NCBI GenBank assembly: GCA_017537175.1
Contig: JAFYLH010000010.1
Coordinates: 96,201 to 160,200 of the forward strand
Source of the DNA: Clostridia bacterium
GTDB lineage: Bacteria > Bacillota > Clostridia > Oscillospirales > CAG-272
Length of the DNA stretch: 64,000 nucleotides
Direction of reading: 5' to 3'
The notes under the pieces were generated by a model that searched no databases, had not been told where the DNA came from, and saw only the letters and a program-made list of their open reading frames with translations. Below are positions 32,340 to 41,180 of this stretch, one piece after another; position 1 is the first letter of the stretch; the number at the start of each line of letters is the position of its first letter. The position numbers and the translations under genes are program-made.

Positions 32340-34706
32340 TTAAGCCTTAAGATTAATTCCCTTTGTGGCAAGCTTTGCAATGATATCGTCAACCGTAGGC
32401 TGGATATCGGTTCTTGCAAGGGTCTTATCGTTTGAAGAGAAGTAAAGACGAACACTTATACTCTTCACATTGCCGTCGTCATAGGTATCAACAACAGAAG
32501 CACCTGTGAGGTAATCGTAGCCTGCGCCCACCCAAGCGGAAGCGATGTCGCTGTACTTGGTGTCTGCGCCTATAACGAAGGAAAGGTCGATATCCATAGA
32601 AGGATATTTGCTGGGTTCAACGTAGCTGAGCTTGTCCTTTACATTCTCTGCAAAGTCGTCCATATCTATCTCACCGAAGACCATAGCGCACTTCTTTGCG
32701 GTCTTGCCTGCAACGGTAGGATGACAAGCTGCCATCTCACCGATCTTCTTGCCGTCGAGGCTGATAGCAACGGTGTTCTTGGGGTGCTGCCAGTTATGGG
32801 CGGGAGCGATGTTCTCAAAGGTAAAGCTCTTGTGCTTGATATCTGCACAGAGGTGCATAAACATATCACGGAGCTTGAAGAAGAGATCCTTTTCACTCTC
32901 GGTCTGTGAGAAGAGAAGGATACCGAGAGTCTTGCGCTCGTTTGCCTCACCGTTGTCACGCTTGCCCTTAACCACACGGCCTATTTCAAAGAGACCGAAG
33001 GTAGGCGCATAACCGCGGTTTTCGTGAGCCATGCACACAAGGGTGGGGATCATGGAGTTACGAAGCACGGTATGCTCAACGGTCATCGCGTTGATAACTC
33101 TTACGTTGTCCTCAAGGTCCATACCCAGGTTATCAAACTTCTTGGAGTCACACCAGATGTAAGAGTGAACCTCATGGAGCTTAAACTTCTTAACAAGAAT
33201 ATCCTTTGCCTGATTGTCGTTGTTACGGCCTGCGGACTCCTCTACAGGATAAAGCGCTGCCTTGGTGGTCTCGATCTTGAAGTTATCGTAGCCGTAGATA
33301 CGGGTGATCTCTTCGATGATATCGGCAGGGATGGTTACATCCTTTGTAGCTCTCCAGGAAGGAACGATAACAGAGAAGTTGTCACCGTCCTGAGTTACCT
33401 CAAAGCCGAGGGAGGTAAGGGTCTTAACTATACGCTCGTTTGTGATATCGATACCGGTATAGCGGTCAACGTATCTCTTGTCAAAGTCAAGCTTGATTCT
33501 ATCATACTTTGTGGGGTAGCTGTCGGTAAGACGGGAAACTACCTTGGCGTTGGGGTCTACCGAGAACAAGAGCTGTAAAAATCTCTCGATTGCGGTAACG
33601 GTGATCTCGGGGTCAAGCATCTTTTCGTATCTTGCACTTGCATCGGTACGAAGACCTAACTTTGTAGAGGTCTTACGGATAGAAACACCGTTGAAGGTAG
33701 CAGACTCGAGAAGCAGGGTCTCGGTATCATCAAAAATAGAGGAATCAAGACCGCCCATTACACCTGCAACAGCCACAGGCTTGTTGTCGGAGGTGATCAT
33801 AAGCATTGTGGGATCAATAGTTCTCTCCACCTCGTCAAGGGTGGTGAACTTAAATTCCTCGGAAAATCTCTGAACCTCGATCTTATCAACTCTTCTCTTA
33901 TCGAATGCGTGCATGGGCTGACCTAATTCAAGCATGATGTAGTTTGTAAGGTCGGCTAAGAAGTTGATAGCACGGCTGCCGCAGTAGAAGAGACGGATAC
34001 GCATCTCCATGGGGCTGCGGTTAACGGTGATGTTCTCCACCTTGATGGAGGAATATCTGTATGCGTTTTCTGTATCCTTAATGTCGATAGAAACCGCATC
34101 CAGTTCATCGTACTGCTTGGTATCGTGAAGCACGTGGGGCTTAAGAGGTCTGTCAGCCAGAGCCGCAAACTCTCTTGCGATACCATAGTGACCCCAGAGG
34201 TCGGGACGGTTGGTGAGGGACTTGTTGTCTACCTCAAAGATAACGTCATCGATGGGATAAAGCTCCTTGACAGAGGTACCCAGAGCCACGTCCTCCTTGA
34301 TGTCCATTATGCCGGAGTTGTCGGCAGAGATACCAAGCTCAACCTCAGAGCAGCACATACCGTAGGACATATAACCGCCTACCTTACGTACCTCCATTGT
34401 CATTCCGCCTGCCTTGCCGCCTTCCTTAGCAAAAGCGGTAAGCATACCCTCGCGAACGTTGGGAGCGCCGCAAACAACGTCCCATACCTTGTCGCCGGTA
34501 TCGACCTTAAGAAGGTGAAGCTTCTTTGAGTCGGGGTGATTTTCTACAGAAAGGATCTTTGCCACAACGACGCCTTCGATATCCTCGCCCTTGTGGATTA
34601 TGTCCTCTACCTCGGCGGTAGAGAGGGTGAAACGGTGGATAAGCTCATCAAGGTCAAGACCGTCAAGATCTACGAAATCCTTGATCCAATTCATTGACAG
34701 TAACAT
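32340..34706 (-). CDS. pheT: Phenylalanyl-tRNA synthetase beta subunit
   Basis: The 788-residue beta chain pairs with PheS to charge tRNA-Phe. The N-terminus has MNWIKDFVDL and the tRNA-binding EMAP-like domain (residues 40-150). B3/4 editing and B5 domains follow, and the C-terminal anticodon-binding domain begins near residue 695 (YVEPSKYPSMDIDLSFV). The full length is typical. AAGGAGG precedes the start. The gene lies 14 bases after pheS and under the same T-box. Confidence 0.96.
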   Translation of the reverse strand: MLLSMNWIKDFVDLDGLDLDELIHRFTLSTAEVEDIIHKGEDIEGVVVAKILSVENHPDSKKLHLLKVDTGDKVWDVVCGAPNVREGMLTAFAKEGGKAGGMTMEVRKVGGYMSYGMCCSEVELGISADNSGIMDIKEDVALGTSVKELYPIDDVIFEVDNKSLTNRPDLWGHYGIAREFAALADRPLKPHVLHDTKQYDELDAVSIDIKDTENAYRYSSIKVENITVNRSPMEMRIRLFYCGSRAINFLADLTNYIMLELGQPMHAFDKRRVDKIEVQRFSEEFKFTTLDEVERTIDPTMLMITSDNKPVAVAGVMGGLDSSIFDDTETLLLESATFNGVSIRKTSTKLGLRTDASARYEKMLDPEITVTAIERFLQLLFSVDPNAKVVSRLTDSYPTKYDRIKLDFDKRYVDRYTGIDITNERIVKTLTSLGFEVTQDGDNFSVIVPSWRATKDVTIPADIIEEITRIYGYDNFKIETTKAALYPVEESAGRNNDNQAKDILVKKFKLHEVHSYIWCDSKKFDNLGMDLEDNVRVINAMTVEHTVLRNSMIPTLVCMAHENRGYAPTFGLFEIGRVVKGKRDNGEANERKTLGILLFSQTESEKDLFFKLRDMFMHLCADIKHKSFTFENIAPAHNWQHPKNTVAISLDGKKIGEMAACHPTVAGKTAKKCAMVFGEIDMDDFAENVKDKLSYVEPSKYPSMDIDLSFVIGADTKYSDIASAWVGAGYDYLTGASVVDTYDDGNVKSISVRLYFSSNDKTLARTDIQPTVDDIIAKLATKGINLKA

Positions 34707-34720
34707 TATTCTCTACCTCC

Positions 34721-35755
34721 TTATATATTCTTAAACTGGTCAAGGACCTTGAGATTACCGCTGTTAAGATCACGGATATCCTTGACACCGTAGCGCATCA
34801 TTGCAAGTCTTGTAAGACCCAGACCAAACGCAAAGCCTGTGTACTTGTCGGTATCGATACCGCCGGCCTTAAGCACGTTAGGATGGATCATACCGCAGGG
34901 ACAGAGCTCAAGCCAGCCCGAATTCTTACAGGAGGGACAGCCCTCGCCACCGCAGATAAGACAGCTTATATCAAGCTCAAAGCCGGGCTCCACGAAGGGG
35001 AAAAATCCGGGACGGAGTCTTACCTTGATATCCTGCTTAAATACCTCGGAGAGCATTGTCTTCATAAAGTAGATAAGGTTGGAGATAGAGATGTTCTCGT
35101 CTATCATCATACCCTCCATCTGGAAGAAGGTGTTCTCGTGGCAGGCGTCAATACTTTCGTTACGGAAGCAGCGTCCGGGGAACACCGCACGCAGGGGTGC
35201 GCCGTACTTACGCATAATAGCGTTCTGAGCTGCGGATGTATGGGTCTTGAGAAGCTGACCGTTGTCGAGATAGTAGGTGTCCTGCATATCTCTTGCGGGG
35301 TGGTGCTTGGGGATATTGAGAGCCTCAAAGCACTTGTAGTCGTCAACTATTTCAAGATAGTCCTCGATGGTAAATCCCATGGAAGCGAATACCGCCTCAA
35401 CCTCGCGCTGAACGAGGGTGATGGGGTGGTAAGAGCCCTCACCCGAAAAGTCGGTGGGCATAGTGATATCATACTGCTCGGCAGAGTTAACAAGAGCCTC
35501 TTCAGCCGCCTTTGCAATAGCAGCGATAGCCTCCTTGATCTTGTCCTCCGCTTCCTTTTTGATAACGTTGATCTTCTGACCGTATTCCTTCTTTTGGTCG
35601 TTAGGAACGTCCTTAAGCTCCTTCATAAGGTCTGTCACAAGACCCTTTTTACCGAGATACTGTACTCTTATCGCCTCGATTGCAGCGGGATCCTTTGCCG
35701 CAGCAATATCAGCGTCAAGCTGTGCACGTATGTCAGCGATCTTCTGTTCTAACAT
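34721..35755 (-). CDS. pheS: Phenylalanyl-tRNA synthetase alpha subunit
   Basis: A 344-residue class II synthetase catalytic subunit. It has an N-terminal coiled coil (residues 1-90), motif 2 in the FRNESIDACHE region and motif 3 in GFAFGLGLTRLAMMRYG near residue 320. A Cys-rich insert (CLICGGEGCPSCKNSGW) is common in Firmicutes PheS. The ATG at 35755 lies five bases after GGAGG; the longer frame would start at a TTG. Confidence 0.96.
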   Translation of the reverse strand: MLEQKIADIRAQLDADIAAAKDPAAIEAIRVQYLGKKGLVTDLMKELKDVPNDQKKEYGQKINVIKKEAEDKIKEAIAAIAKAAEEALVNSAEQYDITMPTDFSGEGSYHPITLVQREVEAVFASMGFTIEDYLEIVDDYKCFEALNIPKHHPARDMQDTYYLDNGQLLKTHTSAAQNAIMRKYGAPLRAVFPGRCFRNESIDACHENTFFQMEGMMIDENISISNLIYFMKTMLSEVFKQDIKVRLRPGFFPFVEPGFELDISCLICGGEGCPSCKNSGWLELCPCGMIHPNVLKAGGIDTDKYTGFAFGLGLTRLAMMRYGVKDIRDLNSGNLKVLDQFKNI

Positions 35756-35794
35756 ATTGTCCTCCAAATATATAATGAGTTTGTTTTTAAATAT

Positions 35795-36045
35795 AAAAAC
35801 GCCCTATGCATAGCATAGGACGAATGACCGCGGTACCACCTAATTTGCAAACGGATAAATTCCGTTTACCACTTGAGAGTTCTTAATGCGAACTACACAT
35901 CCCGCCATTTCCTGCGGGCAGCTCAGGTATGCGAAATTCGGTGTCATAACAGTGTCGGGCAGGCTTGCAGCCTGTGACCTACCCTCTCTTGTGAATGATA
36001 TGACCCTACTGGATATACCGTCAAAGCATTTCAATATTTAGTTTA
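35795..36045 (-). promoter_or_regulatory. T-box leader (tRNA-Phe sensing) of pheST
   Basis: On the minus strand the T-box bulge GGTGGTACCGCGGTCA occupies 35840-35825 and is followed by a terminator stem (35822-35814 with 35808-35800) and a T run. Upstream, a structured Stem I region includes AGTAGGG and a GAATTTCGC segment that could present a UUC specifier. Uncharged tRNA-Phe would favour the antiterminator and pheST expression. Confidence 0.92.
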
Positions 36046-36073
36046 GTGTAACACAAATATATGGGTTTGTCAA
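36045..36073 (-). promoter_or_regulatory. Promoter of the pheST T-box transcript
   Basis: On the minus strand TTGACA (36068-36073) is 17 bases from TACACT (36045-36050). Confidence 0.7.
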
Positions 36074-36092
36074 CACCCTTTTGAGGTGTTGA
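36070..36092. promoter_or_regulatory. Inverted repeat overlapping two divergent -35 boxes
   Basis: TCAACACC (36070-36077) and GGTGTTGA (36085-36092) form an 8-bp dyad. It overlaps the -35 of pheST on one strand and the -35 of the glycosidase gene on the other, and is followed by TTTTT on the plus strand. Confidence 0.55.
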
Positions 36093-36117
36093 TTTTTAAC
36101 CCCGAATATTATATAAT
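36089..36117 (+). promoter_or_regulatory. Promoter of the family 2 glycosidase gene
   Basis: TTGATT (36089-36094) is 17 bases from TATAAT (36112-36117), 33 bases before the start codon. Confidence 0.7.
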
Positions 36118-36149
36118 GTTATAAAATGAACAAATATAACGAGGTTATT

Positions 36150-37892
36150 ATGTCAGATATCAAAAGAACCGAATACCCCCGTCCTACCCTTGTCCGTGAC
36201 AGATGGCTTAATCTCAACGGCGAGTGGGATTTCAGAATAGACAACTCACGCTCGGGATTGGAACGGGAATTTTTCAAAGAAGAAAGCTTTGAAATGAAGA
36301 TAAACGTTCCCTTCTGTCCCCAGTCAAAGCTGTCAGGCATTGAGCACACCGATTTTCTCTTCGGTGTTTGGTATACACGTGAGTTTGATCTGCCCTGCGG
36401 CTGGCTTGACAACGCAAGCAAGACCTTTATAAATATCGGTGCCTGCGACTATTACACTATGGTGTATGTTAACGGCGAGAAGGCAGGCTTTAACCGTGGC
36501 GGAATGGTGTCATTCTCTATTGATATAACTCCTTATATAAAGGAAGGCAAAAACAGAGTTACCGTAGCCGCCTTTGACGATGAAAGAAGTGACGATACTC
36601 CCAGCGGCAAGCAGTCTATGGACTACTATCCCAGCGGAACCATGTACACTCGTACTACCGGAATATGGCAAACGGTGTGGCTGGAGAACAAGCCAAAGGC
36701 TCATATCAAGAGTATTAAAATGACCCCCAACGCAGCCGAGGGGGAGATAAATATTGACATCCGAACCGAAAACGCCGAAGGACTTGACCTTTTTGTAAAA
36801 GCAAGCTTTAAGGATAAAATAATGGCAGAGGCAAAGAAGCATATCCCCTGGGATCATATCTCCTTTACTCTGCCCCTTTCGGAAAAGCATCTTTGGGACA
36901 CCGAAAACCCCAACCTCTATGATATCGAATTTACTTTAGGTGAGGATAGGGTCACAAGCTATTTCGGACTCCGTGATATCGCTCTGCGTAATGGAGTAAC
37001 CTACCTTAACGGAAAGCCTGTGTTCCAGAGACTTGTGCTCGATCAGGGCTTCTATCCCGACGGAGTTTACACCGCACCCACCGACGAGGATCTCTATAGA
37101 GATATCATCAACGCAAAGGCTTTGGGCTTTAACGGAGCAAGACTTCATATGAAGGTCTTTGAGGAGAGATTCCTCTATCACTGCGACCGTTTGGGCTATC
37201 TTGTATGGGGAGAGTATCCCAACTGGGGACTTGGCACAGGCAACGGTGCAATATCCTATCAGAATATGGCGTCCGAATGGTTTAACGAGGTCCTGCGTGA
37301 CTACAACCACCCCGCAATAATCGGCTGGTGTCCCATGAACGAAACAGGACACAATGTAGACGTGGAGCTTATCCGACATCTCTATGAAATAACCAAGGCA
37401 TACGACCCCACAAGGCTCTTCATCGGAGTTTCCGGCTTCCATCATGTTGAGGGCTGTTACGATATGCTTGACTGCCATGACTACAATCAGGATCCCGTTT
37501 CATTTAAAGAAAGATACGCACCCTTAAACGAGGGCAAGCCCTGCGACTACATCCACGAGACCCTCTATAAGCAGCCTGTATGGGAAAGAAGCAACAAACT
37601 CTGCTTCCTGTCCGAATACGGCGGAGCAAGATGGGTGCTTGATGCCGACAAAACAGACGAGGGTGACTGGGGCTACGGTGATGCTCCAAAGACAGAAGAG
37701 GAGTTCTACGAGAGATACCGCCTGTTGACCGATGCCCTCCTTGACAACAAGGGAATCTCCGCCTTCTGCTACACTCAGCTCTATGATATAGAGACCGAAA
37801 TGAACGGACTTTTCACCTATGACCGCCGCCCCAAGTTTGATGTTGAGAGGATATATAAGATAACCTCAAGAAAAGCAGCAGTAGAAGAATAA
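36150..37892 (+). CDS. Glycoside hydrolase family 2 (beta-galactosidase/beta-glucuronidase-like)
   Basis: A 580-residue family 2 glycosidase. The N-terminal jelly-roll sugar-binding domain (RPTLVRDRWLNLNGEWDFR) and an immunoglobulin-like domain are followed by a TIM barrel. The acid/base Glu lies in HPAIIGWCPMNETGHN near residue 405 and the nucleophile Glu in CFLSEYGGARWV near residue 505. There is no signal peptide, so it acts on imported oligosaccharides or glycosides. It is short and lacks the extra C-terminal domains of LacZ. The specific sugar is not readable. The start at 36150 follows GAGG. Confidence 0.9.
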   Translation: MSDIKRTEYPRPTLVRDRWLNLNGEWDFRIDNSRSGLEREFFKEESFEMKINVPFCPQSKLSGIEHTDFLFGVWYTREFDLPCGWLDNASKTFINIGACDYYTMVYVNGEKAGFNRGGMVSFSIDITPYIKEGKNRVTVAAFDDERSDDTPSGKQSMDYYPSGTMYTRTTGIWQTVWLENKPKAHIKSIKMTPNAAEGEINIDIRTENAEGLDLFVKASFKDKIMAEAKKHIPWDHISFTLPLSEKHLWDTENPNLYDIEFTLGEDRVTSYFGLRDIALRNGVTYLNGKPVFQRLVLDQGFYPDGVYTAPTDEDLYRDIINAKALGFNGARLHMKVFEERFLYHCDRLGYLVWGEYPNWGLGTGNGAISYQNMASEWFNEVLRDYNHPAIIGWCPMNETGHNVDVELIRHLYEITKAYDPTRLFIGVSGFHHVEGCYDMLDCHDYNQDPVSFKERYAPLNEGKPCDYIHETLYKQPVWERSNKLCFLSEYGGARWVLDADKTDEGDWGYGDAPKTEEEFYERYRLLTDALLDNKGISAFCYTQLYDIETEMNGLFTYDRRPKFDVERIYKITSRKAAVEE

Positions 37893-37919
37893 AAATAACC
37901 CCGAATCGGGGTTATTTTT
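37891..37919. terminator. Bidirectional terminator
   Basis: A 13-bp stem (37891-37903 with 37907-37919) with an AAT loop overlaps the stop codons of both convergent genes. Confidence 0.9.
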
Positions 37920-38328
37920 AATATTTCTTTCTCACTATAAAATAGCATATCCAATATATCGCAATAAGCGAGAACACGCCCACGCCTATCCAGCTTGCGA
38001 TATCCTGAAGGGATAAAAGGGATAGAACTATCACCGCAAGGCATCCTAATATCACGTAAAAGCTGAACGCCCAGCTTCTTGCCTTATGAACGATGGCTAT
38101 GTTTCTCTCATCATTTTCGGCTATCTCACGTCTTTTAAGCTTTTCTTCGCTTGTGATGATGTTTTTCTTAATAAGCGCCAGTCCCACTACGGTCAGGGTA
38201 AGACCAAAGGAGGAAACGAACTCATTGTCCGTTTTGGTTATAAATCCCGCAGCTATCATAGCTACGCCCAGTACGATATATATGATATTGGTCCAAAGTC
38301 TTATCTTCATTCTTTTCTTAAAATCCAT
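37918..38328 (-). CDS. Small four-helix membrane protein (DUF2178-like)
   Basis: The 136-residue protein has four predicted membrane helices in two hairpins, joined by a charged cytoplasmic loop containing RREIAENDERN. The E-x-DERN motif resembles the DUF2178-type proteins that commonly follow small XRE regulators in Firmicutes. The start at 38328 is set by GAGGAG inside the end of the upstream regulator gene, one base after its stop. The function is unknown. Confidence 0.75.
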   Translation of the reverse strand: MDFKKRMKIRLWTNIIYIVLGVAMIAAGFITKTDNEFVSSFGLTLTVVGLALIKKNIITSEEKLKRREIAENDERNIAIVHKARSWAFSFYVILGCLAVIVLSLLSLQDIASWIGVGVFSLIAIYWICYFIVRKKY

Positions 38329-38329
38329 C

Positions 38330-38530
38330 TCAGTTCTCCTCCTCAAATATAAATACTTCCTCGATAGTCTTGCCAAAATACCTTGATATCTTGTACGCAA
38401 GCTGTAGAGAAGCGTTGTATCTGCCGTTTTCAAGGGAGATCACCGTCTGTCGGGTAACTCCCACGGCAAAAGCCAGCTCATCCTGAGTTACAGATCTTGC
38501 CTTACGTAGTTCTTTTATTTTATTATCCAT
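38330..38530 (-). CDS. XRE-family HTH transcriptional regulator (Cro/CI type)
   Basis: A 66-residue protein that is almost entirely one helix-turn-helix domain (KELRKARSVTQDELAFAVGV, then TRQTVISLENGRYN), ending in an acidic tail. It likely represses its own operon: an inverted repeat, ATGTAAAGT-x-x-x-CTT, lies on both sides of the promoter at 38545-38610. The downstream membrane protein is translationally linked. A role as a toxin-antitoxin or stress switch is possible but unproven. Confidence 0.88.
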   Translation of the reverse strand: MDNKIKELRKARSVTQDELAFAVGVTRQTVISLENGRYNASLQLAYKISRYFGKTIEEVFIFEEEN

Positions 38531-38544
38531 ACCGTCACCTCTCT

Positions 38545-38610
38545 ATGTAAAGTACGCTTTATATTTACAATATAGCATATTGTTTTCAAAATGTCAAGTA
38601 CACTTTACAT
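38545..38610 (-). promoter_or_regulatory. Promoter of the XRE operon flanked by inverted-repeat operators
   Basis: On the minus strand TTGACA (38592-38597) is 17 bases from TATATT (38569-38574). ATGTAAAGTACGCTT (38545-38559) and AAGTACACTTTACAT (38596-38610) are inverted copies with two mismatches, one downstream of the -10 and the other overlapping the -35. Confidence 0.75.
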
Positions 38611-38619
38611 TATTTATAA

Positions 38620-38649
38620 AAGAAAAATCCGCCAAAGCGGATTTTTCTT
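38620..38649. terminator. Terminator after the nuclease cassette
   Basis: A 13-bp stem (38620-38632 with 38637-38649) with a CAAA loop overlaps the final stop codon. Confidence 0.85.
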
Positions 38650-39820
38650 ACAACTCAACCGTAACGTTAGGTAGTATTTCTTTAAATCTCCGTGCGTTCT
38701 CTGTATGAACCGGAACAACCACCTTCGGGTCAACCGTTTCAACCAGCCTTTTGATAGCACCTTCATCAGCATGTCCGCTTGTATGCAGCGTAACTATCTC
38801 AAGTCCCATCTTTTCGAATTCATTCAGGAATCTCTTCATATCCTCGCTCTCACGGTATCCGCTCCAAAAAGAATAGACCAAAACTCCGTTTTTAAAAGAC
38901 ATTTTTTCAGCAAGAGATTTAAGATATCCGAGCATCGAACACCGCACACACATAACAAAGTTGCTTTGTGATATAAATTCCTTTCCGACCTTGTGCTTAT
39001 ATTTTTCAAACAAGTGATATTTTGAGGGTGAAGTTATAAAAGCGTAAACGTCGCTGAAATCGGGATTGGGTATACTGTTACCCGCAGCCGATGCGATATC
39101 CGCCGCATAAACGTCTTCCAGAAAAATTCGGTTGCTCCTTTTAGCCCCGCGGTACATTGTTACAAGACGGTCGATATTCATTGACGATTGCAAAACAAAG
39201 ACAGGACCGTTGTTTTTTCGGAAGATATCCGTTGCTTTTTCCTCCAAATCATATTCTGTTACCGCAACGTAATTTTCACGGGAAAGAAGCGTACCCTCGC
39301 ATATCAGCTTATCTATGTTCCGAGGTAAAGCTTTCAGTAAGGTATCAAATGATTTTCTTCCGTTTGAGCGAAAATCACCGGTATACAAAATTCTCTCGCC
39401 GTTAGCTTCGCACAATAACATATAACTGTCAAACGCGGAATGGTCGCACAAATATGGCGTAACGGTAATATCACCAACTGTTATGGATTTCTTATTATAC
39501 AGAAAACCTCTCGGCATTATTGTCGGTTTGTTTTTATAGTTATCCGAAGCCTTGATGATATTATAGCTTCCCTCTCCTATGTAAACGGGTATGTCCTTAT
39601 GAATATTATATATAAGCCCCATATGATCGCTATGATAATGAGAAACAAAAACCGCATCATATCCCGCCCAATCAAACAACCCTTCAATTTTGGGTAACGG
39701 TGCATCATCACCGCCGTCAAGCTCAAGACCTGCATCCAACAGAATTTTTGTCCTGTCGGTGGATATCTCGATTATATTACCGCCAATTTGATTTTGTCCT
39801 CTGTGGATGTGGAATTTCAT
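38648..39820 (-). CDS. Beta-CASP-type metallo-beta-lactamase-fold nuclease (RNase J-like, short)
   Basis: The 390-residue protein begins with a classic metallo-beta-lactamase N-terminus (QNQIGGNIIEI). Motif II HYHSDH lies near residue 59, motif III in CDHSAFDS and motif IV in LYTGDFRS. A central insert follows, and the C-terminal HTSGHADEGAI and VVPVHTEN correspond to beta-CASP motifs B and C. This is the layout of RNase J/CPSF-like nucleases acting on RNA or DNA, but about 160 residues shorter than RNase J. It is the last gene of a four-gene AT-rich cassette and overlaps the preceding membrane-protein gene (ATGA). A role in RNA or invader-nucleic-acid cleavage is inferred. Confidence 0.85.
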   Translation of the reverse strand: MKFHIHRGQNQIGGNIIEISTDRTKILLDAGLELDGGDDAPLPKIEGLFDWAGYDAVFVSHYHSDHMGLIYNIHKDIPVYIGEGSYNIIKASDNYKNKPTIMPRGFLYNKKSITVGDITVTPYLCDHSAFDSYMLLCEANGERILYTGDFRSNGRKSFDTLLKALPRNIDKLICEGTLLSRENYVAVTEYDLEEKATDIFRKNNGPVFVLQSSMNIDRLVTMYRGAKRSNRIFLEDVYAADIASAAGNSIPNPDFSDVYAFITSPSKYHLFEKYKHKVGKEFISQSNFVMCVRCSMLGYLKSLAEKMSFKNGVLVYSFWSGYRESEDMKRFLNEFEKMGLEIVTLHTSGHADEGAIKRLVETVDPKVVVPVHTENARRFKEILPNVTVEL

Positions 39821-40479
39821 TGATTTTTATACTCTGCAATAAACAGGAATAAAACATCATCGACAATAGCTGTTATTGAATTTATATCCTCTGCCGTTTC
39901 CATAACTTTACCGAAAGAAATCGTAATATTGGCTCCATCCTTGTCAAGAGCATAAGTAACCTTATATTGGCCGTATTTTCTTTCACAAAATCCTTTTATA
40001 TGACTTGCTATTCTTTCAGGCTCAAAGGGTTCACCAAAAAATTTCTTTCTCACAAAAAACTTTATATCTTCCGGGGATTCAGATTTCAATTCAAAAAAGC
40101 GCATATAATCGTTACATTCTTCACCGAACAAAGAATTTACCTTTTTAGCAAGATCATATCTGATATACTCTTGATTTTTTAATACATCTTTTTCGTTGGT
40201 ATCTTTGGCTTTATGTTCTTTGATAAGCGGTGCATACGAGTTTTCTATCTCCTCCATAGCCTTTTCAAGCTGACCTCTGAAACCGACGTCCTCTCTTTTT
40301 ATAAACACCTTGAAAGCCACTACAAACACAATAACATCAACTATGATTCCGGTCATATCTTTTATTGCTGCTGCAACCGATACAGTTGAAACACCGCCAA
40401 ATATAACCTCACATATTATTGCAGCTAATGCCACTACTGCGATCAACCCCGCAATCAGGTTTTCTTTATTAATTTTCAT
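39817..40479 (-). CDS. Unknown two-helix membrane protein in the nuclease cassette
   Basis: A 220-residue protein with two adjacent transmembrane helices near residues 8-28 and 42-62, then a charged cytoplasmic region of about 155 residues that I do not recognise. The topology would place the soluble part inside the cell. It starts one base after the stop of the PD-(D/E)XK-like gene, with GGAGG before its ATG, and its stop overlaps the next start. Its membrane anchoring between two nuclease-type genes is unusual and recalls membrane-bound effectors of defence systems; that reading is speculative. Confidence 0.7.
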   Translation of the reverse strand: MKINKENLIAGLIAVVALAAIICEVIFGGVSTVSVAAAIKDMTGIIVDVIVFVVAFKVFIKREDVGFRGQLEKAMEEIENSYAPLIKEHKAKDTNEKDVLKNQEYIRYDLAKKVNSLFGEECNDYMRFFELKSESPEDIKFFVRKKFFGEPFEPERIASHIKGFCERKYGQYKVTYALDKDGANITISFGKVMETAEDINSITAIVDDVLFLFIAEYKNQ

Positions 40480-40480
40480 T

Positions 40481-41176
40481 TTATGCCTCCACTACTCTGT
40501 ATTTTTTATTTTTTATAATATAAAAAGGTTTACTATCCAGTAACATCATCAGCTTTTTCAAAAAAGGTCTCGTTTGACACATCTCCTTGTACTGCTCGCC
40601 ACCGTAAAACACAAACGGACTTGCCTTTACCACTACCTTTTCGGGATCATATCCGAAATCGGATATAAGCTTTTCGGTATCGGCGGTTTGCATATAGGTA
40701 AATCCCTCTAAAACACAACGGAGCATTGTTTCCTCGCTATCCGGCTTTTTGAGTTCAAGTATACGCATGATCTCACCGTCAAGGGACAAGAGATCTATTT
40801 TACCAGCTTCGTCAGTACATTTAGATTTCAAAGGTGTTTGATAGTCTATGATTTTTCCTATATGGTCATAAGCACCCAAGTCTCGACTTTGCACAAACAT
40901 CTGCATTGCTATTATCTCTTCTTCGCGGTTGGAACCCTCTTTATGCACACCGTCATGTCCTTCAGTTTTGTAAGAGTTTTTTCTTGAAATACATTCTATA
41001 CCGCTTACATAAGCATTTATATTATCACATAAGAACTCAGCTACAACCTCGGTATAAAACTCTTCCGTGTCTGTTGTTTTACCCCTATAGTTGATAAATC
41101 CTTCCTTGTAAAATGTACTTTTGTTGCTGAATGCAGCTCTGCACTTTTCAATTATTTGTTCTCTCGTGTACCCCAT
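40481..41176 (-). CDS. PD-(D/E)XK nuclease-like protein
   Basis: A 231-residue protein with a recognisable PD-(D/E)XK core near residues 120-160: GKIDLL supplies the Asp, and ILELKKP follows 13 residues later with the E-x-K. A helix with EGFTYMQ comes next. Restriction enzymes, recombination nucleases and many defence effectors share this fold. The N-terminal 110 residues, including a His/Glu-rich loop, are unfamiliar, and a partner or target is not visible. AAAGGAG lies in the end of the preceding gene, four bases from this start. The call rests on the motif and its spacing only. Confidence 0.6.
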   Translation of the reverse strand: MGYTREQIIEKCRAAFSNKSTFYKEGFINYRGKTTDTEEFYTEVVAEFLCDNINAYVSGIECISRKNSYKTEGHDGVHKEGSNREEEIIAMQMFVQSRDLGAYDHIGKIIDYQTPLKSKCTDEAGKIDLLSLDGEIMRILELKKPDSEETMLRCVLEGFTYMQTADTEKLISDFGYDPEKVVVKASPFVFYGGEQYKEMCQTRPFLKKLMMLLDSKPFYIIKNKKYRVVEA

Positions 41177-41180
41177 TTAT

